This document shows positions 55,301 through 64,000 of a DNA stretch of 64,000 nt, in pieces. Source of the DNA: Straminergon stramineum (lineage: Eukaryota; Streptophyta; Bryopsida; Hypnales; Calliergonaceae); the NCBI GenBank assembly GCA_963920665.1, contig OY987270.1, positions 18,688,019 to 18,752,018 on the forward strand, in the 5' to 3' direction. The notes beneath the pieces were generated by a model. The model ran no database searches and was not told the origin of the DNA. It saw nothing but the letters and a program-made list of their open reading frames with translations. The position numbers were made by a program, and so were the translations under genes. Each line of letters starts with the position of its first letter. Position 1 is the first letter of the stretch.

Positions 55301-58300
55301 GCTGATTGGTCTCTGATCTCAAGTTGTTCACCCACTATTTTCCGTACAGGCACTTCTGGATTACATTAAGAGCGACTTCAACCTAGATGTGTACTGGAAG
55401 ACCTTGAATGCTAATGGAGTCACCAAAGAACGTATGCGGAGCTACGACCGTCAAATTTGTTCAGAACCTAACTTGAGGCACGACCAAAAGGATGGTCTTA
55501 TTAGAGATCTTACGAATTATTTGAGGACTTTGAAGGTACACATCGACGCTCTTTGTCCTCTGTGAATTCAATTATTGTATTCTATCTCAAGAGGTTTTTA
55601 ATCTGAGAGTTCAGACGTTGTCAAATTTTTGCGTTCGCTAATTGTCTGTCTTACTGTTGTGCAGGCTGTTCACTCTGGTGCTGATTTAGAATCCGCTATT
55701 CAATCCTGCATGGGCTACACTGCTCAGGTTGGTTCCCACTGCAGCATCAAAAGCTTGTATTTGAAAGTGATTTTTTATTATTAATTCTATTAACCTGGTT
55801 CTTGGTTCAGCTTTGGTTAATAAAAACTATTAAGACTCTTGCTTGTTTACACTTTAGCTTGTTTTTAATTTAACCCTTAAAGGACGGACTGCTGACCGTG
55901 GAAATCATGGCTTTTGGAACCGTGTGACATCATCTACTTTAAAAAACCCAAAAATATCCATTGGAGGTCAAACTACTGTAGAAGATCTCCCCTTTCCACC
56001 CCTAATTCCGAGGATGAGTAGTTGCACTTCTGTACTACACAGGAGAATTCTTGTCATCCATCGGACACAAAACGTCCGTGCCGACGTTTAAGGGTTAAAG
56101 TTTAGTGCGGTGGAATACCGGTAACGAATGGCTGCATCTGTCAAGTGGACTGATTTAATTTCTGAAAGTCTCTAAATAGTCATCATTTATACACTTCCAA
56201 GTTTGAGTTCCATTTTGGGGGCTTGAGTGTTTAAAGGTACTTCCCTTCTTGAAGTGATCAAGCCATGTGGAGCTGGTCTCGTGCTCTCTCACGTGAAGGG
56301 AGTGTGCACAGGGTTGGTTTTAATTATAATCTTAATGCCTTTCTCCACAATTGCCTGACTCGAGATCTTGTTGGTCATTGCAGGGAGCCGGCTTCATGGG
56401 AGACGTCAAAATTCATCCGATAAGTGGCTTGTCCGGAGCTTTACCTGTAAGTTCAGTTGATTTTTAGTTGATTTTTAGTGAATCTGGGTCCCAATCTGGG
56501 AAGATTGATAGTTTTGTCCGTATGGATGGAGTCATGGACTCATAGTGTGGCTGATTTGGAAGTCATCCAGGGTATTGAATCATACTCATGTCACTTGTGC
56601 ACCTGCATGTACTTTTAGAAACAGAGATCTATTAGAATATCACTGACTGCTCTTGTATATACCATGAAGCCTAGATGTACATTATGATCAGTCAGGGGAT
56701 GTGCAGAACTGAGTAGTAAGGGTTTGAGATATCTATTTCATAGTTCAAAAATGCTATCCAACTTCTTGAGCTATACCTTTGATGAAATGCAGCATCTTCT
56801 ACAATTTGTCTTGGAGCACGTTGAAGATAGAAACGTTTTACCATTACTCGAGGTATCCAATGTTCTACTCATCAGCTATGCTGCCATGATTTTCAGCTCC
56901 TTTCGATTTTGAATCATAATCTTCTTTAGAGTGCTGATTCACGATGTTGGACTCATTCGATTTGAAGCGAATGTGCTGCTAGATATATCTTGTGGTCTTA
57001 GAAAGGTTCCAACAGTAGTTTCTGAGTTCAAATTTTGATCAATTGCGACTTCTGTTTTTATATTTAAGATTGTTATTGTCTATTTGAGCTTCATATTGTG
57101 ATTCAACATTAGTAGTTCGTTGCAAACTTTCTAGAGAATGTTTCTAATGTCACGTGTTTCATATTCAGGGCTTGCTGGAAGCACGCAGAGAACTAAGGCC
57201 AACTCTATTGAAACCTCATGACCGACTTCGTGATATTATCTTTCTGGACTTGGCCCTAGACTCAACTGTCCGAACAGCTGTTGAGCGTGGTCTAGAGAAC
57301 CTTTCTAATGCAGGACCATGGGTACTAACTACCTTTTCTTTTCTCTCTATCTGATTTCTGTGTATGTATTTTTCAGCATCATATCGTATTCTATTCCAGC
57401 TTTTCATGCAAAGTTGCTCCATTCTAATTATTTGCTTGTACATTAAATGTTTACATTATGAAAGAATTCATGTCATTACCAATGATTTTCTCGGAATGTG
57501 TTGCAGGACCTCGCTCTTGTTATCAGCATGGTGGTTGAGAATTTGGCTTTGTCCAGTAACAACAACGAAGAGCTTGTTTACTGTTTGAAGGTACGAGGAA
57601 AACATAAATGTTTCTTTACATAATAATTGAATCACGGGCTGTACCGAAGCTTTAGATATGTGGTCTGACGCGGATAAAATGTGGATATAGCTGTGACGGA
57701 TATTAGTCATCATTAATGTACCCTATGCACTTGTCAAGCTATTCGAAACTTAGGTCTTATACTTGCTCAGTCGAGAATTATCTAACATCGAAATGACGAT
57801 CATATCAAGTAGGACACATTCCTTGCCAGGTTCTGATTGTGTTTTTGTCATATGCTTGCGCAGGATTGGTACCACGTCCTTGATATAATTAAGAACCAAA
57901 GTCAGAACTGGGCTTTGAGAACAAAGGCGGTGCTAGATCGCACTCGACTAGCATTACAGGATAAGGCTGAATATTTCCAAAAAGTTCTTCAACCGACCGC
58001 AGAATATCTCGGAGCTTTGCTTGGAGTAGAAGAGTGGGCTGTAAGTACCTGAACATATTTACATGAAATGCGAATGCTTTCCGCGGACTGCTGGCTGAGA
58101 GTTAAATGAAAGCTGGTAGTATGAAGTGTGCACGAAGTGTGCAGTTGGCTTCCCGGTTGGGTGCCGCAAGTTGATTGCGGCTCTCTAGGATTAATATGCA
58201 GTTTTAGGATTCCTCAGTGCTCCAGGTGCATGCCATAGGGACTTTTCTATCCTTGTAATTGTTGACGCAGGAGCTTTTCGTTCTGTTCAATACTTAAAGT

Positions 58301-61300
58301 GTCAAACAATCTCGTTGACTCAGGTAAACATTTTTACTGAAGAAATGATCCGGTCAGGCTCAGCTGCGTCGCTATCTCAACTATTAAACAGGCTAGATCC
58401 TGTCATCCGAAAGGAGGCACACATGGGAAGGTAAGCAATCTATAGAGGCTCTTTCATGCCCATGACACCCTGTTAAGAAAATATCAAGACCCTTTTAATC
58501 TATATCCCATTGGAATGGCAGTCTGCGACTCAGATTTTCGGTGCTTTTCTTCACACCCAGCATCTTTCGATTAATTTTGGGTATTTAAGTTGATTGATAT
58601 AATTATCAGTTGTTACTTATGAACGCTTCATTCATTACGCGTCTTCTAGCGATCGTGGTTATAAATGAAGACTGACTCCAACCATCGCCAATGCTTCTGA
58701 TCGGTAGCTTAATGACATTGTGTATCCAATTCTCTAACGATATGTTCTGAGGTTAGCAATTTTTTTCCGCAGCTGGCAGGTAATCAGTCCGGTCGACGTG
58801 AAGGGTTTCATTGAAGTTGTTAATGAGTTGGAGCACGTTCAAGATAAGGTGTATGATCGCCCCACAATTTTGGTGTCAGGGCGAGTTAAGGGAGAGGAAG
58901 AAATTCCTGATGGTGCCATCGCTGTATTGACACCAGACATGCCTGACGTACTGTCTCATGTCTCAGTTCGGGCTCGTAATGGCAAGGTTTGAAGTGACTA
59001 ACAAAACTCTTACTCAGGGTTTGTATATTAGTGTTTGTGACAATACCAGTTTAGGCAAGGTTGTAATTCTGTTTTATTGTGTATTGTTTTATTGATTTGT
59101 TCTTTATCTGTTTTCGAATTTGTAAATCTTCTACTCAACCAATAGGTGGATCGCCTAACTGTTGATTTGCTTCTTCAGATCTGCTTTGCAACTTGCTTTG
59201 ATCCGAATGTTCTTGCTGATCTTCGGAAAAAAGATAAGAAGCCGGTCTCTATTCAGATTACGCCCAATGCTGACCTATCATACAGGTAGAGACTTACATT
59301 TACTTGTTTAATCTCGAAATTTGAATGATTAGTACATGCTCGACTTCTTGATGTTATTGTACGGTCATCACAAGACGGTGCAAAATTACTTCGATTGACA
59401 TTGATTTCAATTGTCCTTGTTATTTGTGACCATCTCTTGCAGTGACATCGGGGCTGCCGAGGTAGCAAGTGCGACTTCAACAGATGAGGATCAGGCACCT
59501 CCTCCAAAAATTATATTGAGAAAGAAGAAATTTGTTGGGAAATATGCTATTTCAGCTGACGAATTCACCCCCGACTTGGTATGAATCAGAACCCAGCTTG
59601 AGTATGTCCCATGTGTCCAAAATTTACATGTTAAGGCTTAATAGATATTTTCCATCCGTGGAATATTAAACGGATATTTACAAAACTGCATTGAGCAGTC
59701 AGGAATCTTTGGCCTGTGCTCCATGTTTTATGACCTGAAATCCTTGACATTCCCTTTAATCAGAAAGATTACTCTATTAATCAGAAGATGGGAAATCACT
59801 TCTACTTCACGTGGCACTAGGTTTTTATTTTTGACCTTCTTGAAATCCAGGTTGGTGCCAAGTCCCGCAACATAGCCAATTTGAGAGGCAAACTACCGTC
59901 ATGGATTCGTCTACCAACTTCAGCGGCACTGCCGTTTGGAGTTTTTGAGAAGGTCCTAGCAGAGCCCATTAACAAGGTGAGCAACTTGATATACTCACAT
60001 TAGTGGTTCCCTTCTGACATTTGTACTGATGCATGAATCTATTCAAAAATTACCTGATGCGAGAGCTATTTCTCCTGTTGGCGTAGACTGGAGTATGCAT
60101 TTTCCCTGTGGATTCGTTGAGTTCTGGTACCTAGATGAATGTCGCTCTATCTTATTATTGAAATTGCGCATTTGTTTCATGTTCAGGGTGTTGCCACAGA
60201 AATTGCAACACTTAGCAAACAGCTTGCTGATGGTGATTTCAGCAAGCTTAAGGATGCTCGTGAAACTGTCCTGGGTTTGAAGGCACCTCCAGCGTTGGTA
60301 AGCTCCTCATGTGGCTGACTTTATAAATGCTTTCTGACGATTAGATATCTTGCTCTCACCTATTGTGTCTTCCGTGAATGGGTTATGTCCTCAATTGTTG
60401 TATATGTGATTCTATATCGTAGTGTATTACTTTTACGTACGAAAGTCGACTGCTTTACGGTCAGATTATAAAAGTTGGAAGGATCCTTCTTATTTGAGGT
60501 TATAATTATGCATTCAACATTTGTGTGCGTGCAGGTTGAGGAATTGAAAACAACTTTGAAAGGCTCAGGGATGCCATGGCCTGGAGACGAAAGCGAGGAA
60601 AGATGGACTCAAGCCTGGACTGCAATTAAGCGGGTATGTCTTCTTCCCCCCGATTGTCATCCGACCAGTATGTGCACATCTGATGGACATTGCAGTAAGA
60701 GATTCTACACTTAGCATTGTTTTTTCAATCAGAAATGGAGGCTGTGAAACTCGGAAAGATTCTAATATATCTATTTATTCCAGGTGTGGGCCTCAAAATG
60801 GAATGAAAGGGCTTACTTCAGTACTCGCAAGGCCAAGATAGATCACAGTGACTTATGTATGGCAGTGTTGGTACAAGAGATCATCCAGGCAGACTACGCC
60901 TTCGTCATCCATACCATTAATCCATCTACTGAAGACGAGACCGAAATTTATGCAGAGGTGGGCTAACGATTTTCAAGTGTCATTCCAGAACCTCAAGTGT
61001 TATTTTCTAGATTTATGAATCTGGTCACAATCATTTAAATTAGCATTCATCCACTGAACTAACCCTTGAATTATGCGCAGGTCGTGAAAGGCCTTGGTGA
61101 AACACTTGTCGGAGCATACTCAGGTCGTGCCCTCAGTTTTATAGCCAAAAAGTCCGATATTAAGAACCCCAAGGTTTGTTCCTACCCGACAGAATTTTCT
61201 TATATTCTATCACACCTTCTACTCCTGTTTATTCGTATCTATCTTGAGCTTGCTATATCATCATGGATTCTTTGCTTTCGATATTGTATTGTTGCTGCAA

Positions 61301-62165
61301 GATTCCATAATTAATTCTCAATTAATTCTGGTTCGGTTTTGCCAGGTACTGGGTTACCCCAGTAAGCGAGTAGGCTTGTTTATCAAGCAATCAATTATCT
61401 TCAGGTCAGATTCCAATGGAGAAGACTTGGAGGGATATGCTGGCGCCGGTCTTTATGACAGGTTTGTTTATGACAGATTTTCATTCACGGGTTCTTGAGC
61501 TTATGCAGCTTTGTTATGTACTTTTGGGGTGAACCAGAATTTCAGCTCATAAGGTTTTGAAATTAACAAGGTTAATCGGTTCTCAGCAATCTTTAATATA
61601 ACACGTTACATTCTTGTAAAGCCTATCTGCTGTCCTTTGTCCTGTTAACCCATGAGTGCCTAAGCATAAAATTGGAACCTAATAGTCAATTATAGTAACT
61701 TGCTAAACTTTTTTTCTTGGTCGATAACGTTGGGTACGATTTCCTCTTCCGCTTGGTGCATTTCCTTACTTTCCTTGAAGCTTCTTAAACTATTTAATTA
61801 AGCTCTACAGGCTTGGAAGCGGAAACTTTTGGCCACTTAAGCACTTCAGGATTAATGTCTGAATTGATCAACAAGAATATGGGATTGTCCGATTATCTTG
61901 TTCCTAGTAGCTCCAATTTTGTGGTATCAATGTTGACAAACTTTTCTTGAATTTCTGCAGTGTACCTATGGACCATGAGGAGGAAAGAATAGTGGATTAT
62001 TCCACCGATCATTTGATCGTTGACGAGACTTTCCAAAAAAACATTTTGACTAAGATAGCCGAGGCCGGATATGATGTTGAGAAGCTTCTTGGTTCGGCAC
62101 AAGATATCGAAGGTGTGATTAAGGATGGCGAATTGTACATCGTGCAAACGAGACCGCAGATGTAG
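49341..62165 (+). CDS. GWD: Alpha-glucan, water dikinase, chloroplastic (GWD1/SEX1/R1 type), 1419 residues
   Basis: Thirty-two exons join in frame: 49341-49652, 50196-50237, 50490-50602, 50864-50939, 51153-51244, 51585-51738, 51963-52337, 52729-52839, 53129-53227, 53337-53471, 53685-53773, 54149-54283, 54485-54647, 54928-55017, 55350-55535, 55665-55727, 56384-56446, 56793-56852, 57169-57321, 57507-57590, 57864-58040, 58324-58430, 58773-58986, 59179-59285, 59443-59578, 59851-59976, 60187-60297, 60535-60633, 60784-60957, 61081-61173, 61346-61461 and 61961-62165. The enzyme phosphorylates glucosyl C6 of starch, using ATP's beta-phosphate, and so starts starch breakdown. Residues 1 to about 95 are a Ser-rich plastid transit peptide. 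Two CBM45 starch-binding domains follow (about 105-265 and 395-510; LLLHWGALQPGN, VMRWAVSKD). The phosphohistidine is about His1022 in MPDVLSHVSVRARNGK, next to the redox motif CFATC. The C-terminal nucleotide-binding domain has RSDSNGEDLEGYAGAGLYDS and ends LYIVQTRPQM. Arabidopsis GWD1 is 1399 residues. No damage is seen. Confidence 0.96.
49725..49743. repeat. (TA)n microsatellite in GWD intron 1
   Basis: An uninterrupted TA run about 70 bases after the first coding exon. Confidence 0.8.
55870..56098. mobile_element. Short TTAA MITE in GWD intron 16 (229 bp)
   Basis: The left end is TTAACCCTTAAAGGACGG; the right end, reverse-complemented, is TTAACCCTTAAACGTCGG. TTAA lies at both outer limits. 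It is the best-preserved short copy; related sequences are at 33349-33574, 41870-42113 and 45850-46025. It lies wholly in the intron between 55727 and 56384 and does not touch the splice sites. Confidence 0.85.
61645..61855. mobile_element. Short TTAA element in the last GWD intron (211 bp)
   Basis: The left end is TTAACCCATGAGTGCCTAAG; the right end, reverse-complemented, is TTAATCCTGAAGTGCTTAAG. TTAA is present at both ends. The body does not obviously match the 55870 copy, so it may be a second subfamily. It is within the intron 61462-61960. Confidence 0.65.
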
Positions 62166-63375
62166 TATCGATCGATAGAATCCTTCAAATACTGTTTTGC
62201 TAGTATAGATGTTCTCGTGTAGATTGAGTGGTATTATTTATAGTGGTTATTTGACCTGGTTTAGGCTTTCAGTTGATATAAGTGTGTAATTTATACCACT
62301 ATTGGTTAGCTTAACGAGCTAAAGGATGGAATCTAGTGGAATACTCTCTTTTTGATTCAAACCTGTTTTAAGCTTTGGGGAGACCTTCAACAGGTCAGAG
62401 CTTGGATGTTGTAAGAGATTTGTATTTGTGTAACAAGTTTGGGAAGTGTTCTAAAAAGGTTCTGGAGTTATTCCAAATCCAAACGTTGACAGTATACCAT
62501 TCGCAAGTAAAGTGAATGAATCAGTATCTCATAGCAACTTTTCAGCTAAAATGGAGCATTTCATCTTTCCCATTGTCAACATTTATATTAACCCATTGTA
62601 GATATTTTAGGTTAAGGCAAGGAATGTCCTTGTCAAGGTTCCTAAACTTGGGTTTGAGAATCTTTTTCCATAGGAATCATGAAGCTTATACAAATAACCA
62701 ATCAATAACCAATCAATGGTAAGCTTCTACCTTCATGAAGAGGGGCAACCTCAAAGCTACTATAGAGTATTCTTACAAACCACCTATTGTGCCATTCAAC
62801 AATTTTGTTGTGATGTGAAAATGAATGGGTTATTATCATGCCTACTTAAAATTGCATTTATCCACAATCTCAATGAAGCATTGACCTAAACTTCGATTTC
62901 AAAAAAACAAAAACCCTACGCATAACAAATTTCAATTTCAGAAAATCAAAACTTTGATTGAAGTGAATGTTACTAGTTAAATTTCAAGGTTTTATACGAT
63001 AATTGATCTTGGATGTTGTGATGCTTCCTTGACATTTCCAGCAGACCAAAAAAAGTCCCCACCAACATGATTTCTCAATCAGATTTTTGTGGACTACATT
63101 ATCAAATCATAACGTTTGATCTTGGATGCTTTGACGCTTCCCTCACATTTTCAGTGGACAAAAGAAGTCCCCCTGGGTGGAGTGGGGTTAATGACTGAGA
63201 TTCACAAGAAAGATGTGCATATCAATGTCTCTGACATACCTACACTATTGAATTCTGAAAATTCATCACTGATTATTTTCGATCAATTATCAAGTAAAAA
63301 CGTGATTGAGATTGACTAAGAATGCAATGTTAATTATGCATGACAAAATTATTTGAGTGACAACAAAAGAAGAGA
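62166..63375. other. GWD 3' UTR, then AT-rich spacer
   Basis: The first 300-400 bases are the probable 3' UTR. No further gene is seen before the tRNA. A diverged direct repeat lies at 63005-63180. Confidence 0.4.
63005..63180. repeat. Direct duplication with 113 bp offset next to the tRNA gene
   Basis: 'gatcttggatgttgtgatgc' (63005) and 'gatcttggatgctttgacgc' (63118) start two similar blocks that each reach an 'aagtcccc' motif. Confidence 0.7.
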
Positions 63376-63456
63376 TGTCAACAGTGGGATTCGAACCCAC
63401 GCCCTTTCGGACCAGTACCTGAAACTGGCGCCTTAGACCAACTCGGCCATATTGAC
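63376..63456 (-). tRNA. tRNA-Leu (anticodon CAG)
   Basis: Read on the minus strand, the 81-base sequence folds into a complete cloverleaf. The acceptor stem is GTCAATA with TGTTGAC and discriminator A, with a G-T pair at one position. The D-arm contains GGCCGAGTTGGTCTAAGGC. The anticodon stem-loop is CCAGT-TTCAGGT-ACTGG, giving CAG (Leu, codon CUG). A variable arm follows, then the T-arm GTGGGTTCGAATCCCAC. The D-arm and extra arm fit a class II leucine tRNA. There is no intron. The 3' CCA is not encoded, as usual for nuclear tRNA genes. Confidence 0.95.
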
Positions 63457-64000
63457 ATGTCGTACAAGACCTGGAACCATGAGCGGGCCCCTCGACATTC
63501 CAGATCCAGATGACAAATCTTGGAATTGGTAGTTAACTATACTGTCTTGGTACTCCGGGTTTGGGAAAAGATCGGATGAAGGGTTGCGCGTTAACTTGCT
63601 CACGATCCAATTTCTGAACACCTGCCACTACTCCCAATTTCAGACCGACCGTCAATGAACGCCTGTTCCTGATTCGCATTCCTCTTTTTTCTTTAAGGAT
63701 TTTCACGAACGGCGGATTGTTATTACCCTGAATTCCTTGAGAGTTCACAGCCTTGTCATGAAGTAAATATTATAAACTTTCTTTTTTGGATTTAGGGTTA
63801 AAAGAAATTGATCAAGACCGGGACGGAGATGATCGTTCTCGTATTAATTTGGATTGAAAAAACTTACCCAGAATGTAGAGACCGGAACAGAGGTCGCAGG
63901 CAGACCGAGAAAGTTTGGGCACCAATGTAGCGCAGCCAATTGCCTGAATAGTGAACACAATTGCCCACAAGAGAATCTTCAGTCATTTCACAAGCCAAAG
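63457..64000. other. Right edge, possible start of a minus-strand gene
   Basis: GC content is higher than in the spacers. On the minus strand a donor (TTCTGG|GTAAGT) lies near 63869. The frame before it reads LLWAIVFTIQAIGCATLVP, which looks like a hydrophobic leader, but that frame has a stop just upstream and no ATG is visible. I see no recognisable product, so no gene is called. Confidence 0.25.

Overview
The window looks like nuclear DNA from a land plant. Three things point that way: a plastid-targeted alpha-glucan, water dikinase gene split by many short GT-AG introns, a plant-type GMPPA-like (KONJAC-type) gene with 15 coding exons, and an intronless CHMP1 gene very close to its plant relatives. 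Genes are sparse, compact and moderately GC-rich, and sit in long AT-rich stretches full of small inverted-repeat elements. A non-seed plant such as a bryophyte is my best guess, but nothing in the sequence fixes the clade.

Layout. The left edge holds the first 71 codons of a secreted protein (minus strand, cut by the window). From about 2 to 7.2 kb there are inverted-repeat elements, including a 1.67 kb transposon carrying an exon-like VPS37 fragment. CHMP1 (ESCRT-III) lies at 8.0-8.6 kb on the minus strand. From 9.5 to 17 kb I see only repeats, including a Mutator-like element filled with AT-rich tandem repeats. The GMPPA-like gene runs from 18.4 to 23.7 kb (plus strand, 423 residues). From 24 to 46 kb there is a decayed pogo-type transposase, two or more CACTA-like elements, several MITEs, minisatellites and inverted duplications. 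The GWD gene occupies 49.3-62.2 kb (plus strand, 32 coding exons, 1419 residues), preceded by a leader region containing a roughly 350 bp module in three tandem copies. A tRNA-Leu(CAG) gene is at 63.4 kb on the minus strand.

The three complete protein genes do not form a pathway: endosomal membrane scission (CHMP1), control of GDP-mannose supply (GMPPA-like) and starch phosphorylation in plastids (GWD).

The most unusual signal is a family of elements that begin and end with TTAA followed by inverted CCCY-type termini. They occur in three size classes (about 0.2, 0.6 and 0.95 kb) at ten or more places, two of them inside GWD introns. TTAA plus CCC termini recall piggyBac-type elements, which are not a usual part of plant genomes. 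No transposase for them is visible here.
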